A stretch of 64,000 nucleotides of DNA from Gordonia sihwensis NBRC 108236 (GCF_000333035.1 NZ_BANU01000025.1:22857-86856); one strand, 5' to 3'; positions 24,037-35,660 are shown, numbered from the stretch's first letter. Program-made: numbers and translations. Notes: generated by a model not told the origin, from the letters alone.

Positions 24037-24999
24037 CTACTGCTGCGGCGGAACGCCACCCTGTCCGTGCGGCGGTGTCTGCGGCGGCTGCTGCGGATAC
24101 GCGCCCGGCTGCGGCGGCTGCACCGGCGGGTACGGGCCGGGCTGCGGCGGCGGGAATCCACCCGGAGCCTGTCCGTAGCCCTGCTGCGGCTGCCCGTAGT
24201 GCCCCGGTCCCGGCTGCTGGGGTCCGGGCTGCTGGGGCTGCCCGTACTGGGGCTGCCCATACTGGGGCTGGCCGAAAGACTGTGCCGGACCTGCAGCGCC
24301 TGCGGCGGGCTTACCGCCGAACAGGCCCGGACGGATCGTGAGCAGCACCGCAGCGGCCCCCGCCGCCAACGTCACCAACGCGCCCGCGAGCACGAGCCAC
24401 AACCCGTACGCAGCGCCGAGTTCGGCGCCGGGCGGCATCTCGCTGCTCGTCTTCATCCCGACCGCGCCCGTCGGGTCGGCGACGAACACGATGCCCGCGA
24501 TCGTGGCCGCGAGACCGCCCACCGCGGCCACCAGCGCGCCGATGCCGGAGTAGCGCCCGATCAGCAGCAGCACCGCGCCCACCGCGACGATGACTCCGAA
24601 GACGATCATCCAGATACCCGGTTTCTTCGCCTTCTCATCGGCATCGGAGGAGAACGAGTCCTCTTGCGCCGAGATCTGGTTCTCCATCGCGGCGCGGGCG
24701 ATGTCGGGCGCTTCGATGACGTACAACGACGCGTCACCGGAGCCCATGCCGGTCACCGTGAAGTCCATTCCCACGGCGATCCTCGCCGTACCGAGGCTCT
24801 GCTCGCTCTTAGCGGACCCCGAGACCCACGCCAAGAAGCTGCAGACAATGAGAACGAGAGCCCCGACAGCGGCGACAGCACCCACGATCGTCCGAGTCGA
24901 CGACGGCGGCGCCGTCGGTGCCAGCAACGCGGCCACCGGTGAGGCGGGTTGTGCGGGCGGCGGCTGCGGAGGTTGGAACGGCTGCTGTCCGAAAGTCAT
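24037..24999 (-). CDS. Four-helix membrane protein with Pro/Gln/Gly-rich cytoplasmic tail, 320 aa
   Basis: A proline-rich N-terminus (FGQQPFQPPQPPPAQP) precedes one helix (about 43-65), an extracytoplasmic loop of about 70 residues, then three helices (about 130-150, 155-178 and 200-225). The C-terminal hundred residues are low-complexity with GQPQY repeats, PQQPGP and PPxQPGPYP runs. Such tails in actinobacterial membrane proteins bind SH3-like, forkhead or coat partners, but no known family was recognised. AGGGGAG precedes ATG 24999. The repeats are encoded by near-identical 15-base units at about 24230-24280, prone to copy-number change. Confidence 0.75.
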   Translation of the reverse strand: MTFGQQPFQPPQPPPAQPASPVAALLAPTAPPSSTRTIVGAVAAVGALVLIVCSFLAWVSGSAKSEQSLGTARIAVGMDFTVTGMGSGDASLYVIEAPDIARAAMENQISAQEDSFSSDADEKAKKPGIWMIVFGVIVAVGAVLLLIGRYSGIGALVAAVGGLAATIAGIVFVADPTGAVGMKTSSEMPPGAELGAAYGLWLVLAGALVTLAAGAAAVLLTIRPGLFGGKPAAGAAGPAQSFGQPQYGQPQYGQPQQPGPQQPGPGHYGQPQQGYGQAPGGFPPPQPGPYPPVQPPQPGAYPQQPPQTPPHGQGGVPPQQ

Positions 25000-25064
25000 G
25001 AGCTCCCCTGATGTCTGCGACTGATGTCGCGGCTTTCGCATCATCGTAAGGCCGCGGACGCAAA

Positions 25065-25113
25065 AATTTCGGCTCCCGCACCGGTCTGTGAGACCCGTGC
25101 GGGAGCCGAAATT
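25065..25113 (-). terminator. Terminator downstream of clpC
   Basis: A perfect 17-pair stem (AATTTCGGCTCCCGCAC at 25065-25081 with its complement at 25097-25113) is extended inward by a further GGTCT/AGACC stem and a GTG loop. On the minus strand it lies 17 bases past the clpC stop and ends in an A/T-rich stretch (TTTTTG), so it fits an intrinsic terminator for clpC and insulates the next minus-strand gene. Confidence 0.88.
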
Positions 25114-25129
25114 CTGTATCAGACGGTTG

Positions 25130-27670
<2,541 letters not shown>

Positions 27671-27703
27671 TGTTCTCCCTCTATTGCTTGCGCCCCGGCC
27701 GCT

Positions 27704-27719
27704 GTCACGAAAGTGTGAC
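27704..27719. promoter_or_regulatory. Inverted repeat in the clpC upstream region
   Basis: GTCAC-gaaagt-GTGAC lies 34 bases before the clpC start, within the 254-base gap between clpC and the divergent beta-propeller gene. A second short repeat, CCACTGTAGTGG, follows near 27752-27763. Either could be a binding site for a regulator of clpC such as a heat-shock or ClgR-type protein; the sequence does not identify which. Confidence 0.3.
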
Positions 27720-27924
27720 GTACTCCGGCGACCAGCCCTGCCTCCACTGTAGTGGTCCCGGGAGGCGACGAGGCAGTTACATCTGTCCTCAGTCCTCGGC
27801 TGTGTACTGCGACGGGGTTCTGTGGTTGACAACGCAACGCTCAAGGGGGATGTTCCCGGCCCGATACGCCCTGAGCGAACGGTGCTCCGACCACCCGGCC
27901 GGAGCCCGTGATTGACTGTCTTGC

Positions 27925-29235
27925 ATGTCCTCGCGCTCCTCGTTCGCGGGCCGCCTGTCACACCTGCCCGGAGGCATGGCGGCGGTCGCAGCCCTCGGCG
28001 CCGCGGCGCTGGTCGTCACCGCCGGGGTGGTCCTGTCCGGTACCCCGGAATCCGCACCGGACGCCTCCATCGAAGGCGTGCTGCGCTCGTACTCCGCCGA
28101 ACCCGACGCGGCGTGGACGCTCGACGACGGCACGCTGCCGGGGATGAGCGGGCCGGCGACGGTCGCGGCCACCGACGGCCACCGCTGGCTGATCTCGTAC
28201 CCGGTCGGCATCAAGCACGAGTTCATGCTCATCGACGCACGGTCGGGCGAGCCGCAGTGGAACTCCCCGGTCGACGCGGGTTTCGGCGACTGCTCGATCA
28301 ACGACCGCCGTCAGATCGGCTGCGCCGTTCGGTTGCGCATCGACGGGCCGGAGAACGGGTTCTACCTCGTCGATCAACACGACGGATCCCTCACCCGCAC
28401 CGCCGACGGCGACGACACCGCCGCGGTTCTCGGCCTGGGTCCCGACTTCGTGCACGTCAATCAGAGCGGCTACCAGGTCAGTCTGCGATCACCGGACGGC
28501 GCCACCGCGTGGAGCCGCACCTTCGCCGGCGCCGCCGAGGTCCGCAAGGCGCACGGCGCTCTCATCGTCGACACCTCCGACGACGCACATCACGTCATCG
28601 ACCCCGCCGACGGTACCGACCGGATCTCCTGCACCCAGTGCACGGTGGACGTCTTCGAATCCGGCATCGCGGTGACCGACACGGCGTACGGCGCCGAGTC
28701 GGTCTCGTTCCATCCCTTCACCGAGGCCGGCGTCAGCGACGAGGCCGTCGGAACGGCGCGGCGCATGCGTGTGCTCCGCGGACCGTCGACGCTCCCGGTG
28801 ATCGCCCCCGCCGGCGAGGGGTCGTCTCTCGACGCCGCCGGGCACTACGAGATCGTCGATCCGGCGACCGGCGACGGGCTCTGGCAGATCGGAGATCCCG
28901 AACTGTCGAAGGCGAACGCCCGGCCGTGCGGCCGAGTGCTGTCAGTGGCGCGCAAGGATCGCTCACGCGTGTTCTTCGACCTCGCCGACGGTGCGCGGCG
29001 CGGCGCGATGCCGCCCCCGGCGCTCGATGATCCCGACGCCGCCATCGACGCCTCCTCCTGCGTGGGCGCCTCCGACGATGTGGCCGTGTTCGCGAACCCC
29101 AACCAGTTGACGGCCTACGACATCGACTCGGGCGCGCAGCTCTGGAACCGGACTGTGCTGGGATCGGCCCGTGACGTCGACGGCTACATCGTGCTGAGCG
29201 AGGGCGCGACACTCACCGCCTTGCGACCGAACTGA
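27925..29235 (+). CDS. Membrane-anchored beta-propeller (PQQ-like repeat) protein, 436 aa
   Basis: A single N-terminal hydrophobic anchor (about residues 18-38) is followed by a large extracytoplasmic domain with repeated strands of the PQQ/quinoprotein type: RSGEPQWNSPVD, DGATAWSRTFAG, ATGDGLWQIGD and DSGAQLWNRTVLG. Each is a D-x-G-x-x-x-W turn typical of propeller blades. Paired cysteines (GDCSINDRRQIGC, CTQC) suggest disulfides. No catalytic cofactor residues were recognised, so it may be a scaffold or sensor rather than a dehydrogenase. It is divergent from clpC. Confidence 0.75.
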   Translation: MSSRSSFAGRLSHLPGGMAAVAALGAAALVVTAGVVLSGTPESAPDASIEGVLRSYSAEPDAAWTLDDGTLPGMSGPATVAATDGHRWLISYPVGIKHEFMLIDARSGEPQWNSPVDAGFGDCSINDRRQIGCAVRLRIDGPENGFYLVDQHDGSLTRTADGDDTAAVLGLGPDFVHVNQSGYQVSLRSPDGATAWSRTFAGAAEVRKAHGALIVDTSDDAHHVIDPADGTDRISCTQCTVDVFESGIAVTDTAYGAESVSFHPFTEAGVSDEAVGTARRMRVLRGPSTLPVIAPAGEGSSLDAAGHYEIVDPATGDGLWQIGDPELSKANARPCGRVLSVARKDRSRVFFDLADGARRGAMPPPALDDPDAAIDASSCVGASDDVAVFANPNQLTAYDIDSGAQLWNRTVLGSARDVDGYIVLSEGATLTALRPN

Positions 29236-29248
29236 CATCGACGCGGAT

Positions 29249-29644
29249 TCAGCGCCCGTCGTAGGCGGCACGCGCCCCGGCGACCTCGTCCACCTGGGCC
29301 TCCACGAGTTCGATCAACCCGGAGAGCCGCTGCGCCACCTGCGTGCCCGCCTCGGTGAGCGAGTACTCCACCCGCGGCGGAATGGCTTGCAGCATCTCCC
29401 GCCGCACGTAGCCGTCTCGCTCGAGCGATTGCAGGGTCACCGACAGCATTCGTTCGCTGACGCCGTCCACCCGCCTGCGGAGCGCGTTGAACCGGAGCTC
29501 GCCGTCGAGCAGCGCCACCAGTGCGAGCAGGCCCCACCTGCTGGTGACGTTCTGGAGGATCTCGCGCGAGGAGCAGTTCCGCGAGAAGACGTCGGCCTCG
29601 AGAGACGGGTCGACGATGTTCTCCGTGGGCTGCGCGTCGTTCAT
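29249..29644 (-). CDS. HxlR-family transcriptional regulator, 131 aa
   Basis: Small winged-helix protein with the HxlR pattern. Cys24 is in FSRNCSSREILQNVTSRWGLLAL, the conserved redox-sensitive cysteine in YodB/QorR-type members. The recognition region is LRFNALRRRVDGVSERMLSVTLQSLERDG and the wing RREMLQAIPPRVEYSLTEAG. Its gene is divergent from a QorB-like quinone reductase with a palindrome between them, the arrangement known for quinone-responsive HxlR repressors. It probably represses that gene until quinones or aldehydes modify the cysteine. Confidence 0.88.
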   Translation of the reverse strand: MNDAQPTENIVDPSLEADVFSRNCSSREILQNVTSRWGLLALVALLDGELRFNALRRRVDGVSERMLSVTLQSLERDGYVRREMLQAIPPRVEYSLTEAGTQVAQRLSGLIELVEAQVDEVAGARAAYDGR

Positions 29645-29696
29645 GCGGCCATTCTACCCTCCTGGACGCTATGTGCTTACCATCACCATTGCACAT

Positions 29697-29709
29697 TACT
29701 ATTAGTAAG
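29697..29709. promoter_or_regulatory. Candidate HxlR operator
   Basis: TTACTA-t-TAGTAA is a perfect 6+1+6 palindrome. It lies 53 bases upstream of the HxlR start and 67 bases before the quinone-reductase start, inside an A+T-rich segment flanked by GCAC and GTGC. HxlR repressors of the YodB/CatR/QorR type bind similar TTACT/AGTAA symmetric sites, so local regulation of both genes is likely. Confidence 0.7.
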
Positions 29710-29775
29710 TGCATGATGAATTGACAGCGCAAATTCATCGGCGTCATCATTACGCCGACCACGAGAGGACTCCCC

Positions 29776-30633
29776 ATGACCAGGTACGCAGTGACCGGCG
29801 CGACCGGCGGACTCGGCTCCGCCGCCGTCCACTCCTTGATCGAGCGAGGCGTCACGGCCTCCGACATCGTCGCCGTGGTCCGCGACGAGACGAAGGCGAG
29901 CGGCCTGGCGGCTGCGGGCGTCACCGTGCGCGTCGCCGACTACGCCGATCCGCCGGCCCTGCGCACCGCGCTGGCGGGCGTCGACAAGCTGCTGCTGGTG
30001 TCCGGTTCGGAGGTGGGTCGACGCCTGCCGCAACACACCAACGTGATCGAAGCGGCCACGCACGCCGGGGTCGGCCTGATCGCTTACACGAGCATCCTGC
30101 GCGCCGATTCGTCACCGCTCGTCCTGGCCGACGAACACCGCGAGACCGAGAAGCTCCTCGCGGCGAGCGGTATTGACACGGTGCTGCTGCGCAACGGCTG
30201 GTACACGGAGAACTATGCGCGCTCGCTGGCGCCCGCCGTCGAGTCGGGAGTCTTCGCGGGCAGCGCCGGAGACGGTGTGGTCGCACCCGCGGCGCGTGCC
30301 GACTACGCCGACGCCGCTGCCGCGGCGCTGATCAACGCTCCGGCGGGCGCGGTGTACGAACTCGCCGGCGCCGAGCACCTCACGTACGCCGACATCGCGG
30401 CGACGTTCGCGGCGGTCTCCGGTCGCCCGGTGACCTACCGGGATCTCCCGGAGGCCGAATACGCCGCGGCGCTGGAATCGGCCGGCGTTCCGGCCGGATT
30501 CGCCGCCGTCCTCGCCGATTCCGACACCGGGGCGGGCAAGGGCGCCCTCGACTCCGATTCGACGGATCTGGCCGACCTCCGAGGCCGACCCGGCACACCG
30601 TTCACCGAGGTCATCGAGGCCGCACTGAACTGA
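29776..30633 (+). CDS. NmrA/QorB-like NAD(P)H-dependent quinone oxidoreductase, 285 aa
   Basis: Atypical SDR with an N-terminal TGATGGLG nucleotide motif (residues 7-14), a YTSILRAD segment in place of the classical tyrosine motif, and an LRNGWYTEN block near residue 140. These match E. coli YtfG (QorB) and relatives that reduce quinones with NADPH. The C-terminal half binds substrate and ends RGRPGTPFTEVIEAAL, a common ending in this family. GAGGA precedes ATG 29776. In E. coli ytfG also sits beside the HxlR gene ytfH, which supports a quinone-detoxification role. Confidence 0.85.
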   Translation: MTRYAVTGATGGLGSAAVHSLIERGVTASDIVAVVRDETKASGLAAAGVTVRVADYADPPALRTALAGVDKLLLVSGSEVGRRLPQHTNVIEAATHAGVGLIAYTSILRADSSPLVLADEHRETEKLLAASGIDTVLLRNGWYTENYARSLAPAVESGVFAGSAGDGVVAPAARADYADAAAAALINAPAGAVYELAGAEHLTYADIAATFAAVSGRPVTYRDLPEAEYAAALESAGVPAGFAAVLADSDTGAGKGALDSDSTDLADLRGRPGTPFTEVIEAALN

Positions 30634-30644
30634 GCCCCGGGCGG

Positions 30645-31946
30645 CTACCGACGCAGGAAGGCCGCCAACGCCGCCGAATACATCGGAACGTCGTCGGCTC
30701 CCATCAACTCGCGGCAGCTGTGCATCGCGAGCTGAGGTGCGCCGACGTCGACGGTCAGCAGCCCCGTACGCGTGGCGGTGAGCGGCCCGATCGTCGAACC
30801 GCACGGGAGGTCCGCGCGATGGATGTATCGCTGCAGCGGCACGCCGGCGTCTCGGCACGCCAGCGCGAACTCGGCCTCGCCGATGGCGTCGGAGGCGTAC
30901 CGCAGATTCTGATTCACCTTGAGCACCGGACCGCCGTTGACCGCGATGCGGTGCGACGGTTCGTGGCGATCGGGGTAGTTGGGATGCGTCGCGTGCGCCA
31001 TGTCGCCCGACACGCAGACGCTGGCGGCCATCGTGCGGAGGAAGTCGTCGCGATCACCTCCGGACGCGGCGACGATCCGTTCGCACACCGTCACGAGGAA
31101 GTCCGACGACGCCCCGCGCTCCGACCCCGAGCCGACCTCTTCGTGGTCGAACAGCGCCAGCATCGAGATCGCACCCGACCGCTCGCCCGATCCCGCGTCG
31201 AGCAGTGCGCGCAGTCCGGCGTAGCAGGTGCCCTGATTGTCCAGTCGCGGCGCGCTCAGGAGATCCCCCGCCGCACCGACGATCCGCGACGGCGCGACGT
31301 CGTGCGTCATCAACTCCCAGCCGAGCACCGCGTCGGCGTCGAGCCCGGCACGGTCCGCGACGAAGGCCAGCAGTGGCTGCGCCTCTCCGACGCCGCGGAT
31401 CGCGTCGACATGCCGCTGCGGGTCCAGGCTCACGCCCTTGCGGTCCTCCGACAGATGGATCGCCAACTGAGGGATGCGCAGGATGGGCTCGTCGATCCGG
31501 ACCAGCTCGAAGGCCACCGTTCCGCCGGCGTCGTAGGCCAGCCGGCCCGACAGACCGAGGTCGCGGTCGAGCCACGAGTTCAGCCAGGCGCCGCCGTACG
31601 GTTCCAGCGCGACGGTCGCCAGACCCGCGCTGACGCGATCGGGATTCTGCTTGACGCGCAGGTTGGGGCTGTCGGTGTGGCCGCCCACGATCCGGAAGCG
31701 CGGGTCGTCAGCGGCGGCCGAGGCATCCCAGGCGATGATCGAGCCGCCGCGGACCACGTAGTGCCTGCCCGAGGCGGGATTCGACGCGGCTCCGTCCGGT
31801 CCGGCCCAGGAATCGGTCTCCGACAGCCGCTGATACCCAGCGGCGTCCAGGGTCGCGGCGACGGTCGCGCAGACGTGAAAAGGCGACGGCGAGGCGTCGA
31901 TGAAGTCACCGAGCCCCGCCGCCGTCGCAGTCGTGTCGACCGTCAT
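30645..31946 (-). CDS. M18-family aspartyl aminopeptidase, 433 aa
   Basis: Cytosolic zinc metallopeptidase. Metal-binding and catalytic residues appear in the usual order: [12 protein letters not shown] (His, near 93), SAPRLDNQ (bridging Asp, near 230), FDHEEVGS (Glu-Glu, near 270), [12 protein letters not shown] (Asp, near 310) and LAMHSCREL (last His, near 407). M18 enzymes remove N-terminal Asp/Glu, or neutral residues in yeast aminopeptidase I. The ATG shares one base with the purQ stop (TGATG), so it is translated from the purS-purQ message. The M. tuberculosis homologue is named pepC. Confidence 0.92.
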   Translation of the reverse strand: MTVDTTATAAGLGDFIDASPSPFHVCATVAATLDAAGYQRLSETDSWAGPDGAASNPASGRHYVVRGGSIIAWDASAAADDPRFRIVGGHTDSPNLRVKQNPDRVSAGLATVALEPYGGAWLNSWLDRDLGLSGRLAYDAGGTVAFELVRIDEPILRIPQLAIHLSEDRKGVSLDPQRHVDAIRGVGEAQPLLAFVADRAGLDADAVLGWELMTHDVAPSRIVGAAGDLLSAPRLDNQGTCYAGLRALLDAGSGERSGAISMLALFDHEEVGSGSERGASSDFLVTVCERIVAASGGDRDDFLRTMAASVCVSGDMAHATHPNYPDRHEPSHRIAVNGGPVLKVNQNLRYASDAIGEAEFALACRDAGVPLQRYIHRADLPCGSTIGPLTATRTGLLTVDVGAPQLAMHSCRELMGADDVPMYSAALAAFLRR

Positions 31947-32626
31947 CAGACGGCCGCGAGCACCGCGTCCAGTGCCGAGTAGAAGAGACCGAGACCGTCG
32001 TCGCTGGGGCCGGTGAGCGCCTCGATGGCGTGCTCCGGGTGCGGCATGAGACCCACCACGCGACCGTCGGCGCTCGCGATGCCCGCGATGTCCAGGCTCG
32101 AACCGTTCGGGTTGTCGCCGGCATACGTGAACGCGATCCGGCCCTCACCCTTGAGTTCTTCGAGTTGGCGCTGGGAGGCGACGTAGCGTCCCTCGCCCGA
32201 CTTCAGGGGAATGAGGATCTCAGCGCCGACCTCGTAGCGCGAGGTCCACGCCGTGGTGTTCGACTCCACACGGAGCCACTGGTCCCGGCAGATGAAGTGC
32301 AGTCCCTCGTTGCGGGTGAGCGCTCCCGGCAGGAGCCCGGCCTCGCAGAGGATCTGGAAACCGTTGCAGATCCCCAGGACCGGCATGCCGCGCTGAGCGG
32401 CCTCCACCACTTCGCCCATCACCGGGGCGAACTTGGCGATGGCCCCGCAGCGCAGGTAGTCGCCGTACGAGAAGCCGCCGGGAACGACGACGGCGTCGAC
32501 CCCCTTGAGGTCGGCGTCGCCGTGCCACAGGCTCACGGCCTCGCCGCCGGCCGCGTCGACCGCGCGAGCGGCATCGACGTCGTCGAGGGTGCCGGGGAAG
32601 GTGATGACTCCGATGCGAGCAGTCAT
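31946..32626 (-). CDS. purQ: PurQ, glutamine amidotransferase subunit of FGAM synthase, 226 aa
   Basis: Class I glutamine amidotransferase. The nucleophile cysteine is in VLGICNGFQ near residue 88, [14 protein letters not shown] supplies the early loop, and the His-Glu pair is in [10 protein letters not shown] near residue 198. PurQ produces ammonia for PurL in the fourth step of purine synthesis and needs PurS, encoded just upstream with a 7-base gap. purL is not in the window. The stop overlaps the aminopeptidase start. Confidence 0.96.
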   Translation of the reverse strand: MTARIGVITFPGTLDDVDAARAVDAAGGEAVSLWHGDADLKGVDAVVVPGGFSYGDYLRCGAIAKFAPVMGEVVEAAQRGMPVLGICNGFQILCEAGLLPGALTRNEGLHFICRDQWLRVESNTTAWTSRYEVGAEILIPLKSGEGRYVASQRQLEELKGEGRIAFTYAGDNPNGSSLDIAGIASADGRVVGLMPHPEHAIEALTGPSDDGLGLFYSALDAVLAAV

Positions 32627-32633
32627 GTGGCCG

Positions 32634-32873
32634 CTACTCCGCGACGCGGGTGACGTTGAAGTTCTCGATGACCGTGTTGGTCAGGAGCTCTTCGGCGATC
32701 CGCTCGAGGGCGGCGTCGTCGACGGTGCCGTCCACCTCCAGCTCGAACCTCTTGCCCTGACGGACGTCTGCCACGCCCGCGAATCCGAGGCGCCCCAGCG
32801 CTCCGACGATGGCCTGGCCCTGCGGGTCCAGGATCTCGGCCTTGGGCATCACATCGACCACTACACGCGCCAT
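32634..32873 (-). CDS. purS: PurS subunit of FGAM synthase, 79 aa
   Basis: Small protein with [20 protein letters not shown] at the start and a conserved [10 protein letters not shown] strand. This is the PurS fold that bridges PurQ and the small form of PurL in Gram-positive bacteria. The ATG at 32873 begins the homologous part; an upstream start at 32918 would add 15 unrelated residues. Translation proceeds directly into purQ. Confidence 0.94.
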   Translation of the reverse strand: MARVVVDVMPKAEILDPQGQAIVGALGRLGFAGVADVRQGKRFELEVDGTVDDAALERIAEELLTNTVIENFNVTRVAE

Positions 32874-32953
32874 TCGGGCACTGCTCCTCACACCGATGGT
32901 CTCGAATGTCCCACCCACGCGGGCAGAACGGTTACGCGCCTACTCTACCTGGC

Positions 32954-33454
32954 TCAAGAGGCGTCGCTGAGCGCCGCCTCGATGGCCCCGATCACTTCCG
33001 GGGAGCCCGGTTCGGTGCGCGGACGGAAGCGGCGCAGCACCGTGCCGTCGGCGTCGACGAGGAACTTCTCGAAGTTCCATTGGATGTCGCCGGATTCGCC
33101 GTCCGCGTCGGGTGTCTGGGTCAGCGCGGCGTACAGCGGATGCCGATCGGCGCCGTTCACGTCGGTCTTCTCCAGCAGCGGGAAAGTGACGCCGTACGTG
33201 GTGGAGCAGAAGGTCGCGATCTCGTCGGCACTGCCGGGCTCCTGACCCATGAACTGATTGCACGGGACGCCGACCACGGTGAGCCCGCGGGGACCGTAGT
33301 CCTTCTGCAACTGTTCGAGCGCCGTGTACTGCGGAGTGAGACCGCACTTGGAGGCGACGTTCACCACGAGCAGCGGGCCGGGCAGGCCGGCGAGGCTGAA
33401 ATCGCTGCCGTCGAGGGCACGGACGGGGATGTCTTTGATGTTGGAGTGACCCAT
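32954..33454 (-). CDS. Cysteine glutathione-peroxidase-family (thioredoxin-dependent) peroxidase, 166 aa
   Basis: The peroxidatic cysteine is Cys37 in NVASKCGLTPQY. The partner residues of the catalytic tetrad are Gln in VGVPCNQF and Trp-Asn in IQWNFEKFLVD. A resolving cysteine is likely in IATFCSTTYGVTFPL, as in thioredoxin-linked non-selenium enzymes of bacteria lacking glutathione. ATG 33454 is preferred over a start at 33472. It lies 80 bases upstream of purS and is divergent from the MarR-MFS pair. Confidence 0.92.
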   Translation of the reverse strand: MGHSNIKDIPVRALDGSDFSLAGLPGPLLVVNVASKCGLTPQYTALEQLQKDYGPRGLTVVGVPCNQFMGQEPGSADEIATFCSTTYGVTFPLLEKTDVNGADRHPLYAALTQTPDADGESGDIQWNFEKFLVDADGTVLRRFRPRTEPGSPEVIGAIEAALSDAS

Positions 33455-33493
33455 GTCCCACAGCCTAAACACCGGTGAGGCAACTCACCACTC

Positions 33494-33509
33494 ATTGCGT
33501 TGCAGCAAT
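33494..33509. promoter_or_regulatory. Candidate MarR operator upstream of the MarR-MFS operon
   Basis: ATTGC-gttgca-GCAAT forms a symmetric element 27 bases before the likely MarR start, and a further TTGCG repeat follows. The site lies in the 81-base gap between the divergent peroxidase and MarR genes, so it could affect both. Binding by the adjacent MarR is inferred. Confidence 0.4.
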
Positions 33510-33535
33510 AGTTGCGCCAGCGTAAGTTCTTCGAG

Positions 33536-34015
33536 GTGTCCGAATCCGATACTTCCGTCGAGGCCTGCACCCGAGCTCTTGTGGCATTTCTCGAGCGGGT
33601 CGCGGCACGCGCCTCCTGCAACACCGTCGACCGCGTGGCGGCCACCGACATGACCCTCTCGCAGCTCCGGATGCTGATGGTCCTGTCCCGCTGCGATCAC
33701 GACCTGTCGGTGAACGAACTCGCCGACGCCGTCGGCCTGTCGCTCGCCGCGGCCGGCCGCGGGGCCGACCGGCTGGTGGTGCTCGATCTCGTCACCCGCA
33801 GGGAGGACGAGTGCGATCGCCGGGTGAAGCGCCTGTCCCTCTCCGATCACGGGCGCGAGATGATCGCGACTCAGTTCCGGATGCGGGACGACGACCTCGC
33901 CGACCTCGTCGCCGAGATTCCCAGTGACGTCCGCGGCGACCTCGCCTCGGCGCTGTCGAGCGCACTGGATGCGCTTCCTCCCACCCCATCCTTCGCCGAC
34001 TCTTCACGAACCTAG
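33536..34015 (+). CDS. MarR-family regulator of the adjacent efflux pump, 159 aa
   Basis: Winged-helix repressor with TLSQLRMLMVLSRCDHDLSVNELADAVG, the recognition helix SLAAAGRGADRLVVLDLV, and a wing with RREDECDRRVKRLSLSDHG. Cysteines lie near 20, 29, 53 and 85 but not in an OhrR arrangement. GTG 33536 is the likely start; a TTG at 33512 would extend it into the operator. The MFS exporter begins 12 bases after its stop, so the two are one transcript, and the regulator probably senses the pump substrate. Confidence 0.85.
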   Translation: MSESDTSVEACTRALVAFLERVAARASCNTVDRVAATDMTLSQLRMLMVLSRCDHDLSVNELADAVGLSLAAAGRGADRLVVLDLVTRREDECDRRVKRLSLSDHGREMIATQFRMRDDDLADLVAEIPSDVRGDLASALSSALDALPPTPSFADSSRT

Positions 34016-34027
34016 AAAGAGAACCTC

Positions 34028-35584
34028 ATGACCTCATCCCCACCGGGGACCGCGAGCGACAAGCTGGGACGTGACGTCTTCATCGTCGCCGGCGTGGTGG
34101 TGCTCGGCGCGATCATGTCGATCCTCGACGTGACCGTCGTCGCCGTCGCTCAGCCCACCTTCATGTCCGAGTTCGACACCACCTCGGCCGGTGCCGCGTG
34201 GTCGATGACCGGTTACACCCTGGCGCTGGCCGCGGTGATCCCGACCGCCAGCTGGGCCGCATCGCGTTTCGGCACCAAACGCGTCTACATGGCCTCGCTC
34301 ATCCTGTTCCTGATCGGCTCGGTCCTGTGCGCGATGGCCTGGAACATCGGCTCGCTCGTCGCGTTCCGCGTGCTCCAGGGCTTCGGCGGCGGTCTGCTCA
34401 TGCCGATCGGCATGATGATCATGACCCGCGCGGCCGGGCCCGAGCGCGTCGGCTCGGTGATGGCAGTTCTCGGCATCCCGATGCTGCTCGGCCCCATCAT
34501 GGGCCCGATCCTCGGCGGATGGCTGATCGAGATCGCCTCGTGGCACTGGGTGTTCCTGATCAACGTCCCGATCGGTGTCATCGCCCTCGTGTACGCCTTC
34601 TTCGCGCTGCCCGGCGGCGGCGCCGAGCCCGGCAAGAAGATCGACTTCCCCGGCCTTCTCATGCTCTCGCCCGGTCTGGCGTTGTTCCTGTTCGGCGTCT
34701 CCTCGAGCGCCGAGGAGCGGACCTTCGGCACGCCGCGCGTGTACGGCCCGATGATCGTCGGCGCGATTCTGATCATCGCCTTCGTCTGGCACGCCTTCCG
34801 CACCACCAACCCGCTGCTGGACCTGCGCCTGTTCCGCAACTCCACCCTGCGCGTATCGGTGATCACGATGTCGCTGTTCGCGATCGCCTTCTTCGGCGCG
34901 TCGCTGCTGTACCCGCAGTACTTCATCGTGGTGCGAGGAGAGTCGACGCTGATGGCGGGCCTGCTCCTGGCGCCGCAGGGCCTGGGCGCGATGCTGACGA
35001 TGCCGATCGCGGGCAAGATGACCGACAAGATCGGTCCCGGCAAGTTCGTCCTCGCGGGCCTGGTCCTCATCGCCGTCGGCGTGGCAGCGTTCATCACGCT
35101 GGGCACCGACACCTCGTACTGGTTCCTGTGCCTCGCGCTGTTCGTCCAGGGCCTCGGCATGGGCATGACGATGATGCCGATCATGTCGGCGTCGCTGGCC
35201 ACCCTGCGGGGTTCGGAGATCGCCGACGGCTCCACTCTGATGAACGCGATTCAGCAGACCTCGTCGTCCATCGGCACCGCCGTCATCACGGTCATCTTCA
35301 CCACCATGCTCGCCCCGCTGTCGCGGGCGATCATGCAGGCCGGAGGCGACCAGACCAAGACGATGAACGCGATGATCGAGAACGGCGTCGATGTGCGGGA
35401 TCCCGCCGCGGTCGGCGCGGCAGGCCAGAACGTGATCTCCGACATCGCGTCCACGTACGGCAACACGTTCATCGTGGCGACGGCGCTGGTGGCCCTGACT
35501 CTGATCCCCGCCTTCTTCCTGCCCCGCAAGAAGATGGTCGCCGCCGACACCGAGGAGCAGCCGGTGCCGGTCGCGCTCCACTGA
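34028..35584 (+). CDS. DHA2-family (EmrB/QacA) drug exporter, 14-helix MFS, 518 aa
   Basis: The first helix carries motif D1 (LGAIMSILDVTVVAVAQPT). Motif A is WAASRFGTKRVYMASL near 80, motif B FRVLQGFGGGLLMPIG near 118, and motif C VLGIPMLLGPIMGPILGGWL near 155, the antiporter signature. These identify a proton-coupled multidrug exporter with about 14 helices. In M. tuberculosis an emrB gene also lies near ptrB, so it may be orthologous. A perfect 13-pair terminator follows. Confidence 0.92.
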   Translation: MTSSPPGTASDKLGRDVFIVAGVVVLGAIMSILDVTVVAVAQPTFMSEFDTTSAGAAWSMTGYTLALAAVIPTASWAASRFGTKRVYMASLILFLIGSVLCAMAWNIGSLVAFRVLQGFGGGLLMPIGMMIMTRAAGPERVGSVMAVLGIPMLLGPIMGPILGGWLIEIASWHWVFLINVPIGVIALVYAFFALPGGGAEPGKKIDFPGLLMLSPGLALFLFGVSSSAEERTFGTPRVYGPMIVGAILIIAFVWHAFRTTNPLLDLRLFRNSTLRVSVITMSLFAIAFFGASLLYPQYFIVVRGESTLMAGLLLAPQGLGAMLTMPIAGKMTDKIGPGKFVLAGLVLIAVGVAAFITLGTDTSYWFLCLALFVQGLGMGMTMMPIMSASLATLRGSEIADGSTLMNAIQQTSSSIGTAVITVIFTTMLAPLSRAIMQAGGDQTKTMNAMIENGVDVRDPAAVGAAGQNVISDIASTYGNTFIVATALVALTLIPAFFLPRKKMVAADTEEQPVPVALH

Positions 35585-35604
35585 TCGCGATCAGCCGACC
35601 GACA

Positions 35605-35634
35605 GTGACGCCCCCGGGAGACCGGGGGCGTCAC
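35605..35634. terminator. Bidirectional terminator between MFS exporter and ptrB
   Basis: GTGACGCCCCCGG-GAGA-CCGGGGGCGTCAC is a perfect 13-pair hairpin with a stable GNRA-type loop, between two convergent genes (stops at 35584 and 35661). It can end transcription in both directions. Confidence 0.88.
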
Positions 35635-35660
35635 TCGTCTGCGGACCCTGCAGGCCGGTG

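Noticed and set aside
24230..24280. Short direct repeats that might suggest a CRISPR or other array
   Set aside because: Units are 15 bases, contiguous without spacers, and in frame with the GQPQY protein repeat, so they are coding repeats.
34034..35581. Minus-strand frame of 515 codons opposite the MFS exporter
   Set aside because: Composition is Arg/His/Gln-rich; the opposite frame has all MFS motifs.
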